This document shows positions 25,539-37,788 of a DNA stretch of 64,000 nucleotides, piece after piece; the first letter of the stretch is position 1; each line of letters opens with the position of its first letter. Location: contig JACATO010000308.1 in the NCBI GenBank assembly GCA_018389105.1, positions 186,001 through 250,000 on the forward strand, in the 5' to 3' direction. The position numbers were made by a program, and so were the translations under genes. The DNA comes from Nautilus pompilius (taxonomy: Eukaryota > Mollusca > Cephalopoda > Nautilida > Nautilidae). The notes under the pieces were generated by a model. That model had not been told where the DNA came from. It did no database searches and was given only the letters and a program-made list of their open reading frames with translations.

Positions 25539-26954
25539 ATACATTTCAATTATTATATGCTAAACAATTTTGAAAATGCATCATCTGATGTTTACTGTAA
25601 AAAGGCAATGAGAACAGTCAAGCCACATGTGAATTGCATGAACATTTTAGAGAATCCATTATAAAGGCTCACGTTTGGAGAAACAGACCTGTCTGTAAAG
25701 ATAGGACCAAAATAAAGGTAACTACCATTAAAAGTTTACTTTAAAAAAACAGTTGGACTACAAAGCTTAGACTTTCATATCATGCTGGTATCTGGGATAA
25801 GAGAGAGTTAAAATTAGAGTTGATCAGCTCAGTTAATATCAGTCCACAAGCAGCTCAAAGAGGTCGTATATACATTAAACAAGACTACCATGTTTTCTTT
25901 CACTTGCAAAGCAGAAGATACATCATCAAAGTTTTAACCAAATGATAACAATTATACAAGCAGGGTTATAATCACAATAGTAGTTACTACACTGGACTAA
26001 TGATGAAAATACCAGCATGGTAAACATGAAATCACAGTGAATCCCCTTCACAGTTGAAACAAGTGGTAACTTCATAGAGAACCACACTTTCTTGCAATGA
26101 CTAAATAATCAAATTTACAAAGGTATGCTTTGAAACAGGCATTTTTCCTCTTTCATTAGTTGCAGCCAGACATACATATCATGTAACAAGATAATGCTAC
26201 CATTTCTATAAACATTTTGCCACAGTATAACATAGATAAGTGAATGATCATCTCTGACCTTAAGATGAAGAGAGATGGTAAGTCTATCAGCAACAATTTT
26301 CCAAAAATTATTAAAATATTGTAAGGTACAGACATGCCCACGCGTGCGTGTACATGCATGCATAGTGAAGGGTTTCAGACAAGTTAAATTATTCCTTAAA
26401 TTCTTCATGTAATATCAAATCAGGCAAAAACCAAAATAATTATATTTGTTGTGCTGTAATTTAATGCAAATACTGTTTTAAAAAAAAAGATGGATTTGTG
26501 GCAGACTACTTTCTTAAGCAATCATGCATTTATTTATTATTTTTTATTATCACAGTTACTTCACTTAACATATACAATCCTTGAATATAGCCTTTGTTCT
26601 CTTGAACCAAACAGGCAAATCTTTAAAATATTATTAGTTTTCTTGCATCTGGAAAAATTATATACAATATTTCTCCATTAAAAATTGGCTGGAAATATTT
26701 CTATTTCTTAGTAATTGAATCCATGTGTCGTGTTTTTAATTAGTGGAAGACTGATAAAATTTCAGTTGTCAGTCAGAAAATAAAAAAAAAAACTATATAA
26801 ATTTTACCTGAGGGAATAAATTAGCAGTATCAGCACAGTTTCAAGCTTCTTCACAAGTTTTCCCAAATTCATTTTGTTAAGTAGGAGTTTAAGCTAATCA
26901 ATACCAGCAAGCTTTGTTCAGGGAAACGTAGAGCATACTGATTTCTAGTTACTG
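25539..26954. other. AT-rich intergenic stretch
   Basis: No gene is recognised. The overlapping minus-strand frames at 26115-26408 show no domain. Confidence 0.45.
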
Positions 26955-27530
26955 TGTATACTTGCATATAAGTCAAAGAAATTTTCCCTCAAAATAGTCT
27001 AAATGTCTTGTCTTGTCTTATCTGCAAGAGATGGTCAAATCCCCAACTTCCTGGACACATTTCTGTGACCTCCAAAGTTCAAGCAAATGAATGATAAAGC
27101 AGATTGAAGTCAAAATTAAATTATTTTGACATCTTTTTTAATTATTTATTGGTATGTTTAAAAATTTATTTATTTTATGGTAAAATACATAATAATATAA
27201 CTACAGGTACCTGAATATGAAATTATTATGTATATTATTTCTAATTTCAGATATAAGTTTAAATAGTTAACATTTTTAGTGTCATTATCAATTTTCAAGT
27301 GGCCACAAGATTGGAATGAGCTGATTGGAAAGGTAAATATAATTTTCTATGACTGTATGGAATAATGTGTTTAGTTTTGATCAATAAATATATTTTGAAA
27401 ATAATAGATATTTCAGCAAATGGTAAAAAAAATATTCAACTTATAGGTGAGACAAGTAATATTCCACAATTTTCCACAATAATTTAGCTGTGTCTTATTT
27501 TCAAGGTCTACCTATATGCAAGTATATACA
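26955..27530. mobile_element. Non-autonomous TIR element, about 0.58 kb, superfamily unknown
   Basis: The left end TGTATACTTGCATATAAGTC pairs with the inverted right end TGTATATACTTGCATATAGG; the shared core is TATACTTGCATATA. The similarity continues loosely inside (TCTTGTCTTATCTG against the inverse of the right part, TTGAAAATAAGACACAG). The interior is AT-rich with no protein frame. A target-site duplication is not clear, so the superfamily is open. Confidence 0.55.
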
Positions 27531-29332
27531 ATATATACTAACAAAAACATTTCAAGCAGTGACATGTTGAGCTTTGTATAACATCAATTTAAAGACAAAT
27601 GCTGGTAATGCAATTTGTACCTGTCAGTCTCACATAATCAGCAGAAAGTCAACTGAAAGCAGGAAGAATCATCTTAGGTAGCTTAGTCATCAACAATCAG
27701 TGAAATACGCAATTGCCAATTACGACAAAAATTGTTGTCTAATTGATCTCAGCACATGAAATGTGAGAAGTCTGGTTAATTTTTTCATCTTTTCTCTTGT
27801 TGTCTTAAGAGAATTCTAGAAACAAATTGTTAATCAAAACAGGTGAGTTTGTAAAAAGTTACAAAATTGCCAACTTCAGAAATTAAAAATATTTTTTTTT
27901 CTTTTAAACATAAAATTATCAATTAAACAAAAATAAATTTAAACACTTTAAAAAAAGTATATTGTTTAAGGAAGTTTTTGTTTGGAATTAGAAAAGTTAT
28001 CATGTAGAAAAATAACAATTATCTCTATATGATACAGTGAACAATAATATAGTAGTGAAACAGAAACATTATAATCTCTATATGATGTTTCTGCTTTGGT
28101 AGTTAAAGTGACTGTGTAGTTTTGAACATGGCTTCCCACAATGCAATACTATGAAAATTTACAACTTTCTACAAGTCAGTAAAATATCTGCCAATCTTCA
28201 AAAGCAGATCCAAGGCTGAGCTGCTATTGTACTTATTATGACTGAGTTGCAATTTCTTTCTAGAAAAGTTTTGTATTTTCTTTTCTTCAATTGTTTCAAG
28301 TGGAAAAAGGGTTTCCTTGTTATTCACTATAGATACACAGACCTATTACATGTGTGCATACATTATCAAAGAAAGGGGAAGTCACAAAACAATTATTCAT
28401 TCAAAACTACTAAATACTATAATATAACATAACTTTAGTAATAATTCATTATTTATTATATGAATGTAGATAAATTTGTAGATATCCCAATTTTTTCACA
28501 GTACTGAACTATGAAAATTTTTTTTAAGATTAAAACATTTAAATAACTAAGCCAATGTAGTAACCACTAATGGTAAAGACAGTCTGGACTGCAATTTTTG
28601 TTTTACATTAGATTTTTTGAAATTTCCTCTTTTTTTGGCTTATATATACTAAATATTTAAGTACAATATAAATACATACCATATATATGACAATTATTGG
28701 TTATCACTTGCATATTGTGATATAAACCACCTCATGCATTAAACTATATTATTCAGAAAAAAGAACAGCAGTAATACCACAAGTGTACCATGTGTATAAC
28801 CCTGTGACAGACTTGAAACAATATTTTAATTTTTGTCCTGCATGAAATCCCAGACTAGACAGTAAGTGAACTGAAATCACAATACTAGGAAAGGTCAGAT
28901 CACTAGTAAAGTTATTCATACTATATATAACAGTTCATGCATTGGGATTTCTTGCTACAATAAATAAAGTTTTTGCTTTGTAATTACAACTTTTAGACTT
29001 CTTGCAGCAGATAAATATTCATAAATATCTAAAGTAAAAAGACAGACAAACAAGGAATGAGACTTTAGTTAATTTTGGTTTGTTGTGAATTTGTGACAAT
29101 AAGATTGGGATTACAATTTTAAGGAGATTGTAAATATAATATTCACAAAGATTCATATTCCATAAGTGTATGTGTATTTTATTTTTTAAATAGTTTTTTA
29201 GCAGATTATTGGAGCTGTTTCTCTATTTAAAGATTTTACAAGAAAACCAATGTGAATTGGCAATTTTAGCAGTTACTTTTTAAAAAAGCATCACTAAAGA
29301 TATTTCATTTGTAATCATTCCAGTCATAATTG

Positions 29333-29362
29333 GTTACTTAGCAACAGTGCAACACTGTTGCT
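29333..29362. other. X-box-like site joined to a perfect 10-bp hairpin
   Basis: GTTACTTAGCAAC (29333-29345) resembles an RFX X-box. Its second half starts a perfect inverted repeat, AGCAACAGTG - CAA - CACTGTTGCT (29340-29362), with a three-base loop. Confidence 0.3.
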
Positions 29363-30255
29363 GAGAGGAAAAATTAATATGTCACTACTGTGTGAATATA
29401 AAAAAAAACAGCCTCAAATTAGGCAAAGAGATCAGTGAGCTGAAACATAAAAGATAGGATGGGTAATTTAAGATATTTATACCATAGTGATGAATCAAGT
29501 GAAATGCAGGTACATATGGAAGCTACCACTATATCTGTAGTGGTAATTGTTACAAGATATGGAATCCTGGTCATAAAATAAAGACTTGATGAGAGAAACA
29601 AATAGTAGTTGCTTTAAGCAATAATAATGAGAAAAGAAGAATCATAACTGTACTAATTAACTTAATTTAATTTAGACACAGAGGTATCATTGATGAACCA
29701 TAGCAGCTGGATCCAGATATATGGTTAATGTGGAACATCACCATGGAGGTAATTTAATTCAAACATCAGTATTTTCATTGGATATAATGCACAAAGAAAA
29801 GACTAAACCATATTCATGTTATAATAAACAATGGGTGCATTAGATCAGTTCAGGGTAGGCCTAGTTAATTAGTTTTCATGTGAGAATGTAAGCAAGATTT
29901 TAAAAAAAGAATTATTTTAAACTTCCAATTACTCAATAAAGTTTGAAAAAAATTTCTATACATTTTGCTAATTCCAAACACCTGACCAGCAAGGATGATG
30001 ATTATTAATAAAATCTCCAATAAGTATCATATTTATTTTAATATATAAAATCCATTCCAAATCCTGAGTTCCTAGCCAACTATTAACAGAGGAGTTTTCA
30101 ATAACCAGGTTACTAAACAGCTCTCAGATTACAAAAATTATTCTATGAAAAGCCATTATGGTTACCAACCTTAAAGCTGAGTAATGGTTTCCTGCCCAGT
30201 TGTATAATCATGATTGCTTTCAGAAAGATTGGTAATGGCTTTTCACTTTCCTATG

Positions 30256-30330
30256 TTGCCTAAACTCTTGTAATAATCCATTGCAATAATCACATCTATG
30301 TTTACAAGGGTGCACCAGAAGTTTAGGCAA
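30256..30330. repeat. Short inverted repeat (possible MITE relic)
   Basis: TTGCCTAAACTCTTG at 30256-30270 pairs with CAGAAGTTTAGGCAA at 30316-30330. The right arm, with GGGTGCACC next to it, has the look of a mariner-type end. It is too short to classify. Confidence 0.35.
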
Positions 30331-30458
30331 ATAAGAAATGAATATTTTTTGCTAGCATGTCAGAGTCTGAAACAGCTCCTGTGCCCTAACTGAACATAGA
30401 CACAGTGTATGTATGTTAGTTTTAGAACTTTTTAAAATAGCAAAATAATATAATTTTA

Positions 30459-30740
30459 GGAGTGGCTAGTGGCCCAGCAGTTAGACAAATAGACTGCCAT
30501 AGCTGACTGACAATAGTTAAATTCCTGATCAGGGTAACTCAGTTCGGTGTACCTCCCTGGCATGATTTCTTCTCACAAGTTGGTAATGTAAATTTCCTCC
30601 AACATCTAAAAATGAACAGTTCTATTAAATATTTCCATGGTGAACTAAGATGTGCTGGGCCCCTCAAAAAGCAAGAAGGGCAATATTTTCTCTAGCAGAT
30701 AACCATGGAACTACACTCCCTAAGGTTAGCACTGTTATTG
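30459..30740 (+). mobile_element. tRNA-derived SINE, copy 7 (clearest tRNA head)
   Basis: The head shows an A box, TGGCTAGTGGCCCAGCAGTT, and a B-box-like region AGTTAAATTCCTGATC about 45 bases on, the spacing of a tRNA-type Pol III promoter. The body has ACCTCCCTGGCATGATTTCT, TTTCCTCCAACATCTAAAAA and GATAACCATGGAACT, all shared with other copies. Confidence 0.65.
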
Positions 30741-31611
30741 AGACTGGTTATGAAACAACATTGTATTTTTATTGTCCACCAGGATCTGAGTAATAAGCCC
30801 CGACTAACTAAGCATGTAAGCTTTCAGTCTTGTATTGTGGGAATGTTTTCAGGAGATAGAAATTCTTTCAAAATTGCTAATAGCTTTATTATTATTTTCT
30901 TTTTGTCAACAGGTTTCAATAAATTTTTTTTTTACAAAACTGTCCTAAATTAAAATTTTGAAATCTTGGTGTTTTCATCTTTTGAAACAGAAGATAACTT
31001 TCAATGCAATTGCACTGGCCTTTTATCTTCCAGTGTAATGCAATACCCTGACAGTAGTGCTTCGATTTCTCATAAATCAACCCATATTCATCTTTTAGTA
31101 TGACATTTTCTTCTTTCCAAAGCTTCTTGTTAAGTGCCTTTAACAATGGTAGATTTAGATATCTAAGTTTCACAGATTTAATAAAATATTTATGTATGTT
31201 CTAATTCTACATTTAACAAATTATTGTTTAGCATCATGAAAATAATGTAAAATTGTTTTTAAAAGAAATGTTCCAAGATCTTGTTTTTTTTTCAAAATTT
31301 ACTAAGTTAATACAAAAATATAAATCACAATATTTAAATTTAATTAAAATTTCATGAGTTTTATACAGTCAACCTACCAAAAAGAGTTATTTCTTTTCTT
31401 TTATAAATCTGCTCTATTATTTCCTGATTTTCTCCATGTGCATTAGTATTTTTCATTGTCATACTTTTGTCCAGGGATTGAAAATTTTAATAGAATCAAA
31501 TTTTTAAATTACTAACTACAATAGATTTAAGTTATTTACAAGACTAGATGTCAGGGAAAACTATCATCATACTGAATGAAATAAATTTCCAAAAGTAATA
31601 AATCGGTTTAA
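30741..31611. other. AT-rich intergenic stretch
   Basis: No gene is recognised. An 85-codon minus-strand frame at 30916-31173 has no domain. Confidence 0.45.
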
Positions 31612-31800
31612 CCTTTTGAGGAATACACATATTTATGGAAAGTGGATAGTGATCCTGACAGAGTAATCTCATAAATATACGTTTCAAAGGTTTCACGAGC
31701 CATAAAAAGCCAATCTCAAACCCTTGAAAATATGTGTGTGATTACAATGTCAAAATCAATACCCATTCCCCATAAATATATGCACATACTACTCAAAGGG
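31612..31800. mobile_element. piggyBac-type MITE, 189 bp with exact TTAA duplication
   Basis: The left end CCTTTTGAGGAATACACATA and the inverted right end CCCTTTGAGTAGTATGTGCA both continue to ATTTATGG, giving about 30 bases of terminal inverted repeat. TTAA lies exactly outside each end (31608-31611 and 31801-31804). TTAA duplication with CCYTTTG ends is the piggyBac signature. No transposase frame is inside, so it depends on an element elsewhere. Confidence 0.8.
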
Positions 31801-34800
31801 TTAATCACAGTGATAAGCTTCCAATACCATGGACCTTCTTAAAGCCATGGCAGATCACTTAGTGTAAAGGAGGAAGCTAAACTAACTATAAATCACTATT
31901 AAATTTTAATAAAAAATCTTTACTAAATACTTATATTATTATTTAATTTCTCTTCAGTTTCTAATTTATCTGTTATAAATAAAACTGGAAAATATTAGGT
32001 CATCTAGTCTTTAATAAGTTTTCTTTTTAAAAACTTTCTGGTAAATGTTAGTTACTGTTACCAGTAAGAAAGAAAGAAGCAGATGCACACATGAAACCTC
32101 ATTTTAAATTTTAAAATGTGCATTACAGTGCATATTCCAAAGTTTATAAACTCTTAGATATTCTCAAACACTGTTTATGAGAAATTCTAACTTGCAAAGG
32201 TGATTATTATTATTATTATTTAAACAACAATTTCTATAGGCAGATGTGTTCATGTTAAACAATCTGGAACCAAATAAATCAATATAAATTAAAATGAAAT
32301 AATACTTAGATGAACCTGGATCTAAAAGTTTTATGAATTATTATACCTTTTATATAAGATACATAATGGCAGTTATGGTATGTATATTCATTATATGGTT
32401 TCACCAATAGCAACAGCTGGAAATAAAGTTGTGAGATGAAGCAGAGAAGATTTATTGATCATCTTAAAAAAGTTGAAAAAAATTTTTTAAAAGCAGTCAA
32501 TAATACAGATATAAGCAAGCAATGTTACTCGCATTAAATCCAACTGCTTTATTAATTTATTATCTGACCAAAAAAGCAAGCATAACAAATCTTACTCTTT
32601 GATAAACACATGATCACCATCAAACATTGCAGTTTCATTTGATTCTTCTGAAGTCAGATCAAAGTTGACAGCAGTCCACAGACTAAATGAAGTGCTATGC
32701 TTTGACTACCAGTTTCTTTCACTCAGTCTGGGATGTTACCACCAGAGAGCAAAATCTTTGTTGTTAGTTAATTTTAACCAAACACTAGAAGTTAAAAGGT
32801 TTTGTTTGGAAATGGCAATCCTGATATACAAGAGTTTGACCAGTAAATTATCAAACTAAATGGTTACTGCAACTGACATGATAAAATTTAATACAGAAAC
32901 TGAAAGTTTGAAGATGGCAGACAGAAACTCAAGTGCAAACATAAGTCTTTACTAGATAGATCAACATTTAGAACAGAAACACCATTTTAGAGTTATAATT
33001 TTAATAAATAACTGATAATTAGTTAAATTTTTTACCATGATATAAACCTTTAATCCTTCCAATATCCATTATATGAATAGCTACCTAAATGAATAATCAA
33101 AGACTGGTTTATCACTCTGTGATAGTTGTATATGCCAAAAATTAATGATGAACTTACTGTTAACTAATTTTATTTCATTACTTGATCATTTTTATTATTC
33201 TTTTTTTATGAGCATCTATTGCTGTACTCATACCTGCACCAATTTGGATTGGACTTGGCAATTACACTTTCATTAGCAATTAGAAAATCTTTACTAGAAC
33301 TTCTGTGTGTATTTGCGGGAAGAAACTGAACAGCCTGGAGGAAATAGACACCAACATATTACATAGTATAAAAGCTACAGCCATGTCATGGGAGGTATAG
33401 CAAACCAGTCAGTTTTAAATGAGAATCTGACATGCCACAAGATGTAACATGATGTTAATATTAAACGCATAAAGTAAAGATAAGTACATGTTAAAATATT
33501 CTTTTTTAGTTTGATATCTATCATGAACAAAATAAACATGGAAACCTGTAACAGTAATATAAATTGTAAGGATATAAGACAAATACACTACATGAAATAT
33601 AGAATACTTTGGTGCACATTGAAAGATTTGAATGGTATTAATCCTAAACAAAATATCACAATAAGATATAAATAACGAGATATCAGGCCAATGCTGAGAT
33701 TATCAATCATTGAGTCAAAGCAATATGATTAGGGAACTCTGAATTTGATAATTTGAAAAAAATCATCAGAAAAATATAATGGAAATAAAAAAAATTGTTA
33801 AGAAGCTCAAGAGCAAGCTACTACAAACATTACAGAATGATTCACCCTTTTCAGACTATCAGGTATCAATTTATGGAATAAAATCACTATAGACAGGCCT
33901 GAATAAACAGAAAGATAGGGGACTTGAGTTAATTTAAAGATATGAAAATGATAGATAATTGTGCAATGTCAAGAAAAATCATTTTCAAGCCAGAAAGAAC
34001 CACTTGTTTAATTGTGCTCACAAAAATCATTTTTTTCATGTCATAGAATCCCAAATAAAAAAAAGAAAATAGAAAATACCTCACCATGTGTGTTTTTTTT
34101 TAAAAAAATTAACCAAATTAAATTTTTAACTTGTTAACAACTTCAACAGATTTTCCACAAACTAAATGGTCTTGCAGAAGAATATGCACACATTGAAGTT
34201 TAAAAACTATCAAGAATGGCAATCATATACACAAATGGCACACATCTATTTTTATTGTTCTAATTATTCTTTGGTAGAACACAAATGGTGTAAGAAATAT
34301 TTTTAAAATGCATAAAACTAAAAAAAAAAAATCATCTTAGCTTTAATACTCAGTAAATAACTATAATCAATGCACATGACTTTTCCTAAAGCCAGCCATC
34401 ACATCATGGGTTACTAGTGATTTAACAATTGATATAGTGAACAAGTGGATTTGTTTGTTTTGACAGAATGATGGAAAAACTAAAATCTTTTCACCCACAG
34501 CTATTTCAAAAGGTTCTATGAACAATTATGCTTTCTGAAGTGCATGTCTGTAATTCTTAATAACTCTGCTAAATAGATAAGCATGATAGAAGAAGATACA
34601 GAAGTACAAGACAGACAATAAATTACCTTTATAATACTAAGTTGTAATTATGTATTAAATAATAAAAATGATTTCTCCCTTTAGCCGTTTTGGAATGTGA
34701 AAACCTCTATTCAAAGACAACTTATTACCTGGCAATTGATGCTGACATGTTTAGCTAATGATGAAATATGATAATATTTTGTACAAAGTTTAAGCAAAAC

Positions 34801-35821
34801 ACATAGATATCTTAATTATCATTGCTACCTATTCTATGGCTAATATAACTTTTCATTTACAGGCAAACTCAAAAACTGAACAAGCTACATAATTTATACA
34901 CAATCATAGAAAGTAGGAGATATTCATTTTTTTAAAAAAAGGCTGATTACAACATAATCTTATCATTTACTTAGTGCACAAACTTTGAAATAGTATTTCA
35001 CTGCATAAATTATTTGATGGAGTAAATGGTAAAATTTTCCCAAATTATAAAAAAAAAACAAAAAAAAGCACCATCATCACTGTTTGTGGGAAGAGGAGAC
35101 TAGTTGATTTGTCTTGTTAAAACTATTTTTTTGTTTTCCTTTAGCCAGCCACAAAACTTATGTTTAACTTAAAATCTCAGCCAGCCTATACTGTTTAAGA
35201 AATTCCTGCAGTTCTCACAAATAATAATGGTCCATCCCTGAATTATATAAAGTCTTAGAATTAAAGTTCTAATAATTACTTTCTTTTAATAATCAGAAGA
35301 GATAACAAAGAGCCAAACAAACATTGCTAAGTATGCAATTGCCTTATTAGAGACAGACAAAAATCTGCAGAACCTGAGATTTATGAACACGGTGTAATCA
35401 AGCTGTTTGTTGTTTTTTTTTTAATTCAAAGGATAAAGCAGCCAATAATTTAACTAGGCAACTAGATGTGAGCAAACAACAGAGAAAAGTCCTAGCTAGT
35501 CAAATAATCCTGTAAGCTAAGTTTGATCTTGTAAAACATGAACTTAGATAGCGTGAGAAAGCTGAAAATCACCAAAGAACTCATTTCTCTGAATCTACCT
35601 TGGGTTCCAATGTTATCAGAATGAGACTAGACTTCCAACTAAAGATAATTTTAACATTGTTGTGGTCCATGCAGTTAGATTGATCTTTGGTGGATGAAAT
35701 CTTTATAACCCCAATGAAATAATACAAAACTATACTAATTTCCATCTGGCTCAGTAACTTCATTTTATACAGATACAATTTCTAATGCTGTTATAACTTT
35801 TCTCCGATGTCCATGCCCTCC

Positions 35822-35822
35822 A

Positions 35823-35845
<23 letters not shown>
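35822..35845. repeat. (TA)n microsatellite
   Basis: About twelve alternating AT units followed by a T tract. Confidence 0.85.
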
Positions 35846-35853
<8 letters not shown>

Positions 35854-37769
35854 TTACTTTATTTAATGGTCTCAATTCTTTCCTGATACAAAAATAAATT
35901 GTTCACCTGCATCTTGTTCCCAATACATTAGCTTTAGAATTGTTATTAACTACACTGACATTGAAATTTCCACAGAAGCCCTGATGAGTTAGCAAAATGT
36001 AACTTATTCAAGTTATCTGGGTATAAATTTATCCCTGGATTGGGTAGCCCCAAATGGAATAAAAACCTATGTAATCAGGCATTATTCTGGATCTGTTTCA
36101 GCCAAAAATTTATAAGCAGCTAGGTCTGTTAAATCAAATGATCCCTGAGGATATAATCTAGGCAAAGAGGGGGTATCTATCAACATTCCTTCTAGAATGG
36201 AATATTTACAGTGAGGTTAAGGCTAAGTCCATTGCAAGGTAGCATATTCATGTTGAAAGAAAAAATGATAAACTTAAAGATCTAAAGATCTCCCTTATTT
36301 AAAATGTTATGCTAAAAAATTGTTTTATCTATGTGCAACTATATTTAATCTACGATTTTCCTTTAACTAAGGAGAGTTGTGAGAAAGATTTTGAATAAAT
36401 ATTAGCAAAAACGCATGTTTAACATATGCAATAATATAAGCATTATAGCAAGTCTAATTTTCACCATGGCAATTAAATGTGCATATTAATGAAATACATG
36501 TAATTAAAATTATGACACAATATCCTGTATACAAAATAGAGTAAATTTAAAAATATACATGCTTTTTGTTAATAATTTGTTCTAGATTTAAGGAAAGTGA
36601 TTTAGTTTACCATAGTGGATATTTACAACATTGCAATAATTATAAGATTTTAAAGCTGACCTTCAATAGTTTTGGGGAAAATGTATCTTAAGTAGAAGTG
36701 TTTGTGATGAGTTCAGGGTTTGTTTAAAACCAAAAAGTGGGTTGTTCATGTTCTAAGACAACAATGCTAAGACGTACAGGAGGGCTAAGGTTGTTTCTGC
36801 AATCTTTAGGTCCAAAAATATCATTGTAATGGATTGGATCCTTCTTTCCTTGAACATCTTTGGGATACTGTCAGTATACTTTAAAGTTAAAATATTCCTT
36901 TCTGCATGGCCTACAAAATCAGGTTTGTGTTGACTCAGGACTGGCAAACAACATCATATGATGATCAACTGTTTCATTACAAGCATCATAATCCTGAGAT
37001 TGTCAATCCTAATACCAACTAAGCCAGGGTAATATAATCCCTGGAAAAAATGGCTAGGAAATAAATTATTCTGTATAACATAATCGCTCCCACTAGTGAA
37101 ATTAAAAGCCAAATGACACTAATCCAAGATCATCTCTTCTTGGTATCCAGTATGCACACAAAGATGGTAGAGAGTTAACATTTAAAATGCACGATTTCAT
37201 TAAACTTTTCTTTTTTACCATGAAATCTCAAATAATACTAATTTTGGCCTATGAAAATAGATTTTTCATTTTTCAGACCAGGTACTTAACCACATGAAAA
37301 TGATATGGTTTTGTACATAAGAAAACTTTGCACTCAAGCAAAGCTAGCTTAAAAAATCATAAACTTAAATGAATTAACTATGTAATAAATAAAGCAGATA
37401 TATCCTCTCCCATTTTCTGTATATCACCATGAAATAATAATAAAAATAATAATGCCAAAGATTTTAAGTGTTCTCAAATTTTTTTTAAAACTACTTATGT
37501 AAAAAGAGATAAAATTAATTTTGCCAAATATATTTTAATAACTGTAATCATTTAAAACTATTGGCAGTAACAAAACATACTTGAAGAGCTTTTTTTTTTC
37601 TTTTTAACAATGCTGAAAATATTCTCTATTTTAATTTTAAAAAAAAAATTATTTAAATTCAGCTCTTCACGTATCAACGCATCTTTTTGCAAAATTTAAA
37701 AAAACAAACAAAAACCGACTACCACATCATCACCAAGGACAAATTCAGTATATAAATTAACAGATTTGG

Positions 37770-37788
37770 GTGTGTGTGTGTGTGTGTA
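37770..37788 (+). repeat. (GT)n microsatellite
   Basis: About nine GT units. Confidence 0.85.

Larger units (their letters stand above)
27531..30458. other. AT-rich intergenic stretch
   Basis: No gene is recognised. It contains an X-box-like site overlapping a perfect hairpin at 29333-29362 and a small inverted repeat at 30256-30330. Confidence 0.4.

Noticed and set aside
36753-36947. 64-codon minus-strand frame with less AT-rich surroundings
   Set aside because: Could be transposon-derived, but I could not match it to any family.
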